In this document: positions 8,869 through 18,101 of the stretch, one piece after another
How positions within the stretch are numbered: position 1 is the first letter of the stretch
Layout: every line of letters starts with the position of its first letter
From: Strigamia acuminata
Lineage: Eukaryota; Arthropoda; Chilopoda; Geophilomorpha; Linotaeniidae
Assembly (NCBI GenBank): GCA_949358305.1
Contig: OX442315.1
Span: 1,922,001 to 1,986,000 of the forward strand
Reading direction: 5' to 3'
Length of the DNA stretch: 64,000 nt
Notes under the pieces: generated by a model
What the model was told of the DNA's origin: nothing
Seen by the model: the letters and a program-made list of their open reading frames with translations, nothing else
The model's database searches: none
Translations under genes and position numbers: made by a program

Positions 8869-11724
8869 TTACCAAATGAAAGATTCAGTGTTCTTTTCAC
8901 TAATTAATTTATAAATGCATTGCTTTTCGTCATTAAAAGGAAATCTTCTTTTTAGATTCTCCAGAAATTCAAATGCGTCTAGTTTAACCTTATTTGATTG
9001 ATTGTAATCACCCACTGTGCGCTTAATTGAGTCGTATGTAACAAAATGCTGCTCACAATCGCTTTCTGTTAAATGCATTTGCATAAGTTTAGCCTCGATA
9101 CCGTCTAGACTGTTTACAATATCGTTCTTAAATTTTATTAACTTGGACGGTATTTGTAACTCTCTCAAAATGTCATCTTGCATAGAAATTATTATTCTTG
9201 CATGACATAAGCTATACAATTCCTTTGCTAATAAATGATAATCTGTATTGCCGAATTCAACCGCTTTATATACGTGTTTTTTTTCGTTTACTTCGTTGGC
9301 GTGGGGTGTAAAAGACGCAGAGAATGGAAAAATAATCAATCTTTTTATTATAGCTTCTGTATATTCCATGTTTGGTAGCCCATTACCTGCCAACACTAGC
9401 ATACCATTAAATTCAACACGATTTCCCGATTCGTAAATACCCCGTACATATGCTGCAGAGTTTCCAGTTAACATTTTTATCATCGATGTATTTAATTTCG
9501 AATTGGAACAGATCTCATCCACAACCATGACTTTAGACATGGAAGCTAACAATAAATCGTTGTTTGTTTCTGCCATACCTTTTTGCATTGTTCTGTGTGA
9601 CACGTAACACAACATTTCACCAAAAAGGTTCTGTAATATTTTTAGGAATGTAGTTTTTCCATTATTAGCAGATGCCCCGTGTAAATATAAAATAATTTTC
9701 ATCGTTTTACCCATGATTATGTCGCAAAGAATATCTATCAAAAAATCGCTAAACTCATCGTTTTGTTTACATATTTTTGAAATAAATACCGTGACATTAC
9801 ACCATTCGGTCCGGGCTCTGGCATGTTCTTTAAAATACACATCTTTTTGTTCGTAGGTAGATTCGAGAACGTTTTTCATTTCTGAATAAGATAGATTTGA
9901 TTTAGTACTAACGTGAAACAATGGTAACACGGTTACTGCTTTTTTTATTTGATAATCGAAAACTATGTGATCGTTTAAAGCAAACATGGAGCTATGTAAA
10001 TTTAATGGTGTGAAATCCTGCCAAAATAATTTTGAAACATTGACAAAATTTAGAATTTCTCCTTTTTCGGATGTTTTTTTGGTGTGCGTCTTTTCTTTGT
10101 AATTCTGTTGATCAGTGTCATCAAGATCGTAAACCTCATCGACTACAGTATTATCTTCATTTTTCCTTTGTTGGGCTAGACATTTTTGGACAATGACAAA
10201 TTTCAATGCGCATAAATGTAAAATATTTGCTAATTGTCTGTTGCCACAAAAATGCCATTTACTTTTAATGTAATACATCAATTTTTCACCGTTCATTACT
10301 ATTGGTGTAATGTATGGAATTAATTCTTCTATGGGTACATTCTTTTCGCTAATGAAATCAATGACTATCTCACTTAGAGACTCGCGACCGTAGTAAACCT
10401 TTATACAGCTGCATGATTTATCAATAGGTTTACTTTTATTGCTATTGTAATTAAAGACATCAACGAGTAAGGATGAAATGGCAGCTTTGTTTTTACATAC
10501 GTGATAAAGTTTAGTCGCATCAAAAATATCTAACAAATCACGAATTCCCAAGTATGAAATGATGTCATTCACTTTATCCAAATCAAGTTCGTAATACGAC
10601 AATAAAGCATAGAGGATTTTATAGCTATTGTTGACTGCTAAATTCCCATAATATCTTAAAATGTTTGTGTTAATGGGTAAAATGTGATCCTCGAAGTCTT
10701 TGATAACATCAGATTTCTCTGATTCTTGATGTGGGTGTTTACCCCAAGGGTACTCGAGAAAAGGTTTAGGCTGAAAACAATAATTGTAATGTGTCTGACG
10801 AAATTCAAAAATCAGTTCTTCATTTTGTTTATCGTACGGTCTGAGTGCACTGCACACCTTACCTATCGACTGTTTTGGCCAATTTGTATAAAAAATCGGT
10901 TCGTAGCAATCGTCCATGGTCGAATTGCCGTCATGGGAGAAATATTTCGTATCGAAAGACCACACGGATGAGACGTCAGTTGCCACCACATTAATGAACG
11001 TGTTTATATAATCACTTTTCGAAAACGTTGTGATGGGAACGGTGTTATTAGGCGAAGTGTAGTACACGCGATATGGAAAATAAACGTCACTAATGTTACC
11101 AGATTTAGACGAAAACGGTAATGGCCAGTTTCTGATTGAGACGTCGAGCGTCCATTTCGCATCCCGGACTGTGTTTTTTAGTAAGTATTGCAGTAAGACC
11201 AAGTTATCAATTCTCGATAAATAAATTCCTGTGACATGAATGTGTAACCCTCGTCCTTTTGATGTTCCACCATATTTACACAGACAATACACGGAAACGC
11301 TTTCTACGTTTTTTAACAATGTAAACAATAAGGAAGTTATTGTATTTTCGATGTCTTGATGACATTGTTCATCGAGGTCCTCCTTTGTGTCGACATCGAT
11401 GACTATTTCGTGATAATTAGCATAGTACAGGCTTAAAACAACTGTTGTGGACGGTAAATAGGAATCTAGTAACATTTTGTTATAAGAAGTTATAAAATCG
11501 GTGTTGTCTGTAAACTTGTGATGAAATGTATCACGAATACCCATAAAATGGTATGGAAATAAATGAAATTCTTCCTTTTTTGTCGATTTGTGACATTTAG
11601 TTCCAACGAATGGGACATATTTCGAATTATTAAAATTAAACTCGTCTTTATTCAATGTACAATCAACAATACGTACCTGATCAACACCCATTTTTTTATT
11701 AAATGAAATGTATTTTGTTGACAT
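8869..11724 (-). CDS. D5-like primase-helicase (archaeo-eukaryotic primase + SF3 helicase)
   Basis: 951 codons, intronless. Residues ~90-230 show the archaeo-eukaryotic primase fold: the metal-binding pair IVIDVD (D110, D112), the SKGRGLHIHV nucleotide-binding strand (155-164) and a later acidic strand (WTLDVS, D194). Residues ~675-800 show superfamily 3 helicase motifs: Walker A (GASANNGKTTF), Walker B (KVMVVDE) and motif C (MLVLAGNG). Proteins of this layout make primers and unwind viral DNA at the fork, as D5 of nucleocytoplasmic large DNA viruses. It heads a minus-strand island with three small frames upstream. All key residues are present, so it looks functional. The separate CHC2 zinc protein encoded near 48.6 kb may act with it. 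Confidence 0.9.
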   Translation of the reverse strand: MSTKYISFNKKMGVDQVRIVDCTLNKDEFNFNNSKYVPFVGTKCHKSTKKEEFHLFPYHFMGIRDTFHHKFTDNTDFITSYNKMLLDSYLPSTTVVLSLYYANYHEIVIDVDTKEDLDEQCHQDIENTITSLLFTLLKNVESVSVYCLCKYGGTSKGRGLHIHVTGIYLSRIDNLVLLQYLLKNTVRDAKWTLDVSIRNWPLPFSSKSGNISDVYFPYRVYYTSPNNTVPITTFSKSDYINTFINVVATDVSSVWSFDTKYFSHDGNSTMDDCYEPIFYTNWPKQSIGKVCSALRPYDKQNEELIFEFRQTHYNYCFQPKPFLEYPWGKHPHQESEKSDVIKDFEDHILPINTNILRYYGNLAVNNSYKILYALLSYYELDLDKVNDIISYLGIRDLLDIFDATKLYHVCKNKAAISSLLVDVFNYNSNKSKPIDKSCSCIKVYYGRESLSEIVIDFISEKNVPIEELIPYITPIVMNGEKLMYYIKSKWHFCGNRQLANILHLCALKFVIVQKCLAQQRKNEDNTVVDEVYDLDDTDQQNYKEKTHTKKTSEKGEILNFVNVSKLFWQDFTPLNLHSSMFALNDHIVFDYQIKKAVTVLPLFHVSTKSNLSYSEMKNVLESTYEQKDVYFKEHARARTEWCNVTVFISKICKQNDEFSDFLIDILCDIIMGKTMKIILYLHGASANNGKTTFLKILQNLFGEMLCYVSHRTMQKGMAETNNDLLLASMSKVMVVDEICSNSKLNTSMIKMLTGNSAAYVRGIYESGNRVEFNGMLVLAGNGLPNMEYTEAIIKRLIIFPFSASFTPHANEVNEKKHVYKAVEFGNTDYHLLAKELYSLCHARIIISMQDDILRELQIPSKLIKFKNDIVNSLDGIEAKLMQMHLTESDCEQHFVTYDSIKRTVGDYNQSNKVKLDAFEFLENLKRRFPFNDEKQCIYKLISEKNTESFIW

Positions 11725-11795
11725 GTATACTTATGATCATTTAATTACATAATGCAATTAGATATTTCCATTAATTTTAATATTACAGTTTAACA

Positions 11796-12320
11796 TTAAG
11801 AAGATTTTTTTTTTACAAGATTTTTTAATATTTTTTTATGATGAAACACCATATCGCAGAAATGGAATTGCTTTGTCTGGTAACGGCAGGTGCATATTGC
11901 AATAGGAACAAGATATGTCCGATTTATAGTGATGTATCCATGATGGTACAGGTATTTGATACTGGTTACAAAAGAATTAACTTTGAGATAAACAGGATTA
12001 AACGTGACTACCATTATGGTTTCATCAGTTCGTCCATAATTAGCGTGTTTGCTAAAACCAATGTTTGTGATCTTAATGTCTATTAATTTACTTGTACTAT
12101 TGGAACTAGGATTTTGATTTAAAATACAATCCGCCACAAACTCTTTTTGAAATAATTCGTCAGTCGACAGCAAATTCGTCATTACATCATTTATTCTAAT
12201 TTTATATATTTTTGTTTTACCCATTGCGATGGTAAAAACAGGTACGCGACATCGTATTCGATTTAATTTAATTACTGAGGTGACGCTAGGACAATACGAA
12301 TTTGCAGCTGGCTGTTTCAT
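11796..12320 (-). CDS. Hypothetical viral protein
   Basis: 174 codons from the first ATG. A second in-frame ATG (MGKTKIYKIRIND, codon 33) is a plausible alternative start. The product is a mixed alpha/beta soluble protein with a basic C-terminus (KKILKNLVKKKSS) and several cysteines, with no recognised motif. It is colinear with the primase-helicase gene 70 bases away and ten bases from the next small frame. That tight same-strand packing is typical of a viral cluster. Confidence 0.5.
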   Translation of the reverse strand: MKQPAANSYCPSVTSVIKLNRIRCRVPVFTIAMGKTKIYKIRINDVMTNLLSTDELFQKEFVADCILNQNPSSNSTSKLIDIKITNIGFSKHANYGRTDETIMVVTFNPVYLKVNSFVTSIKYLYHHGYITINRTYLVPIAICTCRYQTKQFHFCDMVFHHKKILKNLVKKKSS

Positions 12321-12329
12321 ATAGATGTA

Positions 12330-12533
12330 TTATGTTGAATTGAATTGTTTGGTCCATTCATTTAATATAGTTGATACTAAAGGAAATGACTCGTATACTT
12401 TTTTGTTGACTTCTTTAACACCTGTGAGTGATACAGAAGTCCCATTCCATAATAATATTTTATCAATAGAGGTAATCAGTAAATAATAAAGAAATGTATT
12501 ATATAAACTAAATAAAATTAAATTTGTTATCAT
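12330..12533 (-). CDS. Small membrane protein, viral-type
   Basis: 67 codons. An N-terminal hydrophobic helix (LILFSLYNTFLYYLLITSI) precedes a short polar domain. The size and N-terminal anchor recall small occlusion-derived-virus membrane proteins, but no specific family can be named. It is packed between two same-strand frames. Confidence 0.45.
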   Translation of the reverse strand: MITNLILFSLYNTFLYYLLITSIDKILLWNGTSVSLTGVKEVNKKVYESFPLVSTILNEWTKQFNST

Positions 12534-12569
12534 TATGAGAAATCTAACTAAATAAATGTATTTGAAATT

Positions 12570-12866
12570 TTATCTCAAACACAAATTAATTTTTTTATTC
12601 AATTTTTTTCTGTTTAGATAAAAACAATTCCGTGGGAAACTATGTTGTTTCAACTTAAATTTAATTTTTTTTAAACAAATACGTAAGCTTTGATTTTTAT
12701 AACATGTACAGTTACGAAAAGTACACACATCTTCACTCGTTAAAAAAAGACGTATAATTTGTTTATAATTACATATGCTGCAACGGTGGAGGCCTTCCTT
12801 TGGTAAATCGTAGAAAAAATGTGTTTTAATTGGATTCAAGCACAATCCGATATTTACATTAGACAT
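12570..12866 (-). CDS. Cysteine-rich small protein, viral-type
   Basis: 98 codons with about nine cysteines, including a CSIC pair near residue 29 and CTFRNCTC near 48, then a strongly basic C-terminal half. It could bind zinc and nucleic acid. No known family recognised. It begins the minus-strand island; its upstream region is shared with a divergent plus-strand gene. Confidence 0.45.
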   Translation of the reverse strand: MSNVNIGLCLNPIKTHFFYDLPKEGLHRCSICNYKQIIRLFLTSEDVCTFRNCTCYKNQSLRICLKKIKFKLKQHSFPRNCFYLNRKKLNKKINLCLR

Positions 12867-12924
12867 AAGCTTTTATTATTTTTTAAATATATTAAATTAT
12901 TTAATTAATTTTAATGCATGTTTG

Positions 12925-12963
12925 TATATAAAAGCTGGTTTGCAATTTTTTTTATTTAAAAAA
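12925..12963 (+). promoter_or_regulatory. Candidate promoter of the divergent viral gene pair
   Basis: A TATATAAAAG box and, about 20 bases later, T-rich DNA followed by TTTAAAAAA lie 50-90 bases before the ATG at 13013. The T-then-A arrangement recurs upstream of several other viral-type genes here. Confidence 0.4.
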
Positions 12964-13012
12964 GGAACAACAAAGACACATTTATTGCTTTTAATTTTCT
13001 CTGAAGTTAACG

Positions 13013-13729
13013 ATGCGGTGTTTAATTACTGGTGTTTACATATGGAAAAACATAAACAGATGGGAAAATCCAACCCCTGATTCTACAAATATTGATACGG
13101 TGTTGATCAATCAAGAAAAAAGCCAATACATTTACTTTGTTGAATTATGCATCGCGGAAATTGAGTCTAACATACTTATTGTTCCCAAGAAACCAATGTA
13201 TGGTAAATTACGATCTAAAAATATTTCTAGAGTAGATTTAGCTCGCGTGGGATTGCGAATATCAGCACCTAATCGCCCCAGTGTGAAAACTTTTTCCCAG
13301 ATGGAATTAATAACTGAATCTAGAAATATATTTGAACAATTCATTCTTAGAATGGTGGGGACAAATGAAGATGATACCATACTAGAAATAAGCTATATGG
13401 ACGAAATAATCGGTCAATTTATTAACTTAGTGTTTGACGGGTTTGACGCCGTTGGAGAAATTGCCATTCAGCATAAATTTGTAAACAAAGGAAAGTATTT
13501 GACTTTCTATCACGAACGCACAACGCAATTTGAACCCTATACGATGCAAATGACGTTCCCTTACGTGCACAATAAATTCACAATGTTTTGTCCACTTCAC
13601 GATTTCGCTTGCAAGCACGGTTCAAATGTACACTTCTCGAAATGTTCATTAACAAAATTACTTTTACTAGGATCTGCACTTGAATGGGAAGCTGTAAACA
13701 AAATGCCATCAGCGTCTTTTGAAATGTGA
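13013..13729 (+). CDS. Hypothetical viral protein
   Basis: 238 codons with a clear ATG, transcribed away from the primase-helicase cluster. No signal peptide or membrane helix. The C-terminal third has scattered Cys and His (FCPLHDFACKHG) that could bind a metal. I do not recognise a family. The gene ends about 190 bases from the 3' end of the host CPEB gene, so a viral/host junction lies in between. Confidence 0.5.
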   Translation: MRCLITGVYIWKNINRWENPTPDSTNIDTVLINQEKSQYIYFVELCIAEIESNILIVPKKPMYGKLRSKNISRVDLARVGLRISAPNRPSVKTFSQMELITESRNIFEQFILRMVGTNEDDTILEISYMDEIIGQFINLVFDGFDAVGEIAIQHKFVNKGKYLTFYHERTTQFEPYTMQMTFPYVHNKFTMFCPLHDFACKHGSNVHFSKCSLTKLLLLGSALEWEAVNKMPSASFEM

Positions 13730-13922
13730 AGAAACATTTACAAGATTTTACTTTATTAATTTATTTGAACATCATAAAAAAAATTATAAACCACCACTTA
13801 GAGTTCATATAAAATATATATAAATAATGATTTTCATTTGTCATCGAAAAATTTCTATGAAATAGTTAGTTCTAACATAATTATCTAGTTCAAATTATAA
13901 ATGTAATGGACACCCGTGCACT

Positions 13923-15701
13923 TTAGTCGTCACGTACTGTTGTACGTTTGTTAATAAACATAATCTGCTTATGATGGTTCAACGCCCAGGATGCGTGATG
14001 TTTTTTCCAACAAGACTTACAAAAATAGTTGAAACATAAAATGTCCCGACAAAAATAAAGTCCATTTTTATCTTTGCACATTGAACATAAGGAGTTTTCC
14101 AGATATGGAAACACTAGTATCTAAAAAAATAATTATTATTCGATACATAAGTTGTTAAACATATTTCTATTTATTTAATCACTTTTTTCATAATCTTAGC
14201 TGTCTTGATTATAAAAGAGGTCGCGGTGATTGCTTTCATAAATGATAGCCGGTCACTGAATCCCACATTCGCTGTTCCTAACAATTTAAAACATCATAAA
14301 GAAAAAATTGGACTCTTCATGTTTCATACCAACCATTTGGATAATCTTCCTTGTTTGTATTATACACAACATAAGAAACGCATTCAAAAAGCTCATTCAT
14401 AATTTCATATATTCCTTGTGCAGTGAATGTTCCATGAATTCCACATATGAAAGCTGTTAGCTTTACATCTAGCACTAGAGGTGTGCATTGAGGATAAACA
14501 CAGTTTTCTTTTATCCATGGAACTATCTGAACCTGTTTGTAATAAATTATAGTATAGTAGTTTAAAAATGTCTGGACTGTTTGATACATACAAACTTTGT
14601 CGCTTGTGGACTTGAGATTGGATAATACCAGTTTTTGTCGTAGTAAACACATTGTCCCAAAAGATCTTTGACGTGTTTTGCAGATTTGAACACAATATAA
14701 GTATAACCTGCATGATAATTTAAAAGAAATAAACCAAACTTCAATTTGATGTCTTACCTCTTGTGCGACTTTCATTTATTCCTGGCCAATTAATTTGATC
14801 TATTTTAAACTGATTGAATGCAATCGTTAACACATCTAAGGTATAAAAAGGTAATTAAAATTCCATACAGAACTCTAATCTCAGAATAAAACATGTTTTA
14901 TTCAACGCTCTAATAATTGTTACCATCTGTGACATCAAGAGGAAGACCTCCAATGAAAATTTGTTTTGAATAAGTTTTGTTAACGTTTAATTGACATAGA
15001 ATCTCGCCATTCCAAATATAGCTGTCATCGCGAAAATCTGAAAGAGCCAATTTTGAAATAAAATTTTAACTCTGACTATCAATGTGTAGATTAATTTTGT
15101 ACCTTTTCTGGTTATTTCAAAATTGTTGGCAGTGTGAGGCATGAGAATGGAAGTTCCAGTTGGGTCAAAGTTATTTGAATTAGGCATAATAATGGAATTT
15201 CCGATTGTGTCAAGTTTGTTTGAATCAGACATCGTAATGGAAGTTCCGTTTTTCAAATAATGATCTATGAAAAGATTAATGAATACATTCACATGTTCAA
15301 TCTTACCTCTGATAGCACTATTAGTGTCAGTTGATGGTGGTAGAGCTTGCCAACCCGAGCTCAGCAATATCCTATTCTGAATAAATAAAAGGTTTTATCC
15401 AGTTATTCTTGTTGATTAAAATGTTTAGATATAAGTTGTTCTTACTATACGTTCTGAAAGACTTTCTCTTTTTCTGTCGCCATCGATGTCTGCTGGGAAA
15501 ATAGGTCTTTCTTCATCACACTTCTTCATAATCATGTCACTGATGGGTAAATCTTGATCTAACCTGCTTTTTTTTTTCCTTAAAAAAATATTTGAATGAA
15601 TGGCGTTGATCTCATACATTGTTAAAAGATAATATTTACCTAGTCTTGTCAAACACTATTGCGTTTGATAAACTTGGTGGTGAAAAGTATTTCGATTGCA
15701 T
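13923..15701 (-). CDS. CPEB: CPEB-type cytoplasmic polyadenylation element-binding protein, ten exons
   Basis: A spliced host gene. Exons on the minus strand: 15701-15640, 15563-15446, 15376-15307, 15264-15103, 15037-14924, 14835-14758, 14707-14592, 14532-14334, 14277-14183, 14120-13923. The phases agree at every joint and give 403 residues. RRM1 starts with QIFIGGLP (about 160-240), RRM2 with LTAFICGIHGTF (about 262-338), and the C-terminal zinc-binding ZZ domain keeps CSMC, YFCRDILC, YFCKSCW and HH. CPEBs bind U-rich 3' UTR elements and control mRNA polyadenylation and translation in germ cells and neurons. The N-terminus is short and carries a threefold NGTSI-type repeat. Most introns have GT..AG ends with GTAAG-type donors; the donors at 14333 (GTTGGT) and 14182 (GTGATT) are weak. 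Confidence 0.9.
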
Positions 15702-16633
15702 TGTTAAACTGGAAAGCATGCGCTAGTAGAATGTTTGTTAGACGAGGGATACTCCAATATTCCTGAACAAAATGAAAGTGACAGTAGCCCCATGAACAGA
15801 ATATATATACATACTTGTATATCAAAATGTTTTCAGTAATTGGTAGTCAATTAAATCAGCACCGTATACATTTGTATTTAGATTTTCATTCCACTCAGTT
15901 TCCCAAGTGTAGTGGATTTTTTTAAATGTAGCTATTTTTATTTAAAACTTTAAATTTCAAAAAAAATCAAGACATTAACTGCATTCAAAAATGTCATGAC
16001 CTCATTAACCACCTGATGTTATTGTCTGTGTGTTTAAATGTTTTGTATATTGCTCACGGGAGAGAGGAAGGAATTCTAATAGTGTGTGACCAATTAAAAT
16101 TAAGGTCACTAACAACATCAATACAAAGCAATAACTTGATTATTTGTAGATATAACATGGATAACAAGAAAAGAAGAAATTAATTAATAATTGTCTAAAA
16201 TATACAAAAATCTATACCCAAACAGAATTGAATAGTTTGTTTCAATGATTTAGTTGATTTCTTTCGTATTTATGTTTATTAAACCCATAAAAAATCACAA
16301 ATAATAATAAATTCTAAGTTTTTATATTTAGGTTTATATAATTGTGATTTTTTTTATGGTGTTTCTCATAAATAATTGTCAACAAATACAACAAAGCATT
16401 ATACAAATGCACTCTGATAGGCTGTACTATTAATTTTGTCCGTCATATGTATTCGGACGCACGCGCCAAACATTCCTCTGGTGACATTGACTGACGTTAA
16501 CTTCCAATATGTCTGCAGGGTTTGAATTGTTGCCAGTCATGTTTAAATGTTTCGCCTGGCACGGCAAAATTACCACATTTCGACCGTGTTTGAGATCTCG
16601 AAGGCTGCTGGCTATGTTTAAATTCCCCGCTAT
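15702..16633. other. Intergenic / CPEB upstream region
   Basis: No long frame. A TATATATAC word lies around 15800, about 100 bases upstream of the CPEB start codon, and may be promoter. The rest is AT-rich with no recognisable element. Confidence 0.35.
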
Positions 16634-16635
16634 AT

Positions 16636-17016
16636 GTGGAAAATCTTATACTCAAATTTAGATTCAAATATTCAGTTTTTTTTAGAAGTTGTGTTGATGA
16701 ATCAATCGATCGCTTCAAGGACAACATTAAAATGGATAAAACACCAATTAAGTTTAGATTTTTTGGAGAAATTGATGGCTTGGCATGCACAATTTGCGGG
16801 TATTCATATGATCCAAGATTGCAAGATGGAAAAAAAATATGTGACAGGTTATAAATGCGCATACTGTGTAAGCCGTGTGTCCTGGACATAGCATCGTCCG
16901 GACAGGTTTGCACGGACCCGGACCCAATTACCGGTAGTAAAGACCAATGCAAATTTTGCTCTTTGGTCCGGACAGCCCCCTTCCGGAGTCCCGACAAACC
17001 AATGCGTCCCGTATAG
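16636..17016 (+). CDS. Cysteine-rich host-type frame split by one stop codon
   Basis: Two in-frame pieces are separated only by a TAA at 16852-16854: an upstream part (likely start ATG 16732) with CTICGYSYDP and a downstream part, ATG at 16855, with CKPC, CTDPDP and CKFC. Together they give a zinc-binding-like run of C-x2-C pairs. A donor-like AG|GTTATA at the end of the first part could instead splice to an acceptor at about 17127 (TTATTGCAG). I cannot decide between a nonsense mutation, splicing and two genes. It may belong to the same small zinc-ribbon family as the frame at 42504. Confidence 0.35.
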
Positions 17017-17263
17017 GAAAAATCGCTGTGTAGACCGGAAAAAACAAAAAAATGCCGATTTTATAATAAAATAAATTGCAAAGAAATAAAGACACTAAAA
17101 TTTAAATAAACTATTAATTTATTGCAGATTCACAAGGGTTGGAAAGAAAATTAGAGTTAAAGGTACCGTTACGCCAGGTACAGGTACAGCATGGTTTCAT
17201 TTATGACCACATAACACGAGCAGTTGAGCTTGGCAAATGATAAGACTGTTGTTTCTTTTCTAG

Positions 17264-17450
17264 CTACCGGACCAAAGAAACTTTAAATATGTTTTTTTTT
17301 GGACCATGTTTCAGATGCAGGTATAAGTTGCCCATTGGTCAAGTACACAGAAATGTGAACTGTAACCATTGTTTCTTCCAGCGCCGCTGTTGGAATGATG
17401 AAATGATATTTTATGACATTTTGCTTTCAACTAAACGCTGTAAAAAGTAG
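17264..17450 (+). CDS. Cysteine-rich terminal exon
   Basis: A good acceptor (GTTTCTTTTCTAG) precedes a frame with CFRC, CNHC and further Cys (KLPIGQVHRNVNCNHC) ending in a stop at 17448. The C-x2-C-x(17)-C-x2-C spacing suggests a zinc ribbon. The required phase (two bases carried from the previous exon) does not fit the most obvious upstream donor, so the partner exon is unresolved. Confidence 0.35.
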
Positions 17451-18101
17451 TGTTAAAAATAATAATAATGAAAATTTGTTTGCTTTATACAAGTGTTTAT
17501 TTTTTTATTAATTAGTAAAAAAAATAAAAATAAATACAAATGTAAGAATTCCAACTACTTCGAAAATAAAATGGTGCCTAGTGGTGTGATTAAAGCTGAT
17601 GGAATTACAACAACAGCTCTGTAGATAAGTCCTTATTGAATTTTGTTTGTTAAAACTCCTATTACAAAGTAGTTATTATTGGCTTACCTCCTTTCCTTAT
17701 CTCATTCTGGTTTCAATTCTGGGGATTCTCCTCGTCTATAACACTGGATAACAGGGATGATGAAAGACTATACTAATAAAGATTAAATAAAGATTTGAAT
17801 GAGAAACCGTCTTTTATTAACAGTTTTGCCCGAGAAAATTTTTTTTTCGTAATTAAGCTTGCGTTTGATAATGCCCCTGTCATTATATTCTAAGAGCTGA
17901 ATAAACCAGCGGTCGCGGTTGCATCTCTTATGGGGTGGGCGCTGTTCTTGTCCAGCTCGACACACAAGGGACGTCCACGGTTTAAAACGGATACATTCCC
18001 AAAGTTACAAACTTTTGCTATGAAGATCTGGTTACAAAACAGATCTTTTTATCCTCAATTTTTATCCTCAGCTCTAATGTTCAGTGTCTCAAATATAGCG
18101 T
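17451..18101. other. Intergenic sequence
   Basis: No gene seen. A GC-richer patch (17885-18000) next to the FEM-1 3' end has no supported frame. Confidence 0.4.

Noticed and set aside
14987-15367. Independent 126-residue protein within the CPEB locus
   Set aside because: It reads through two introns; splicing with correct phase gives CPEB exons instead.
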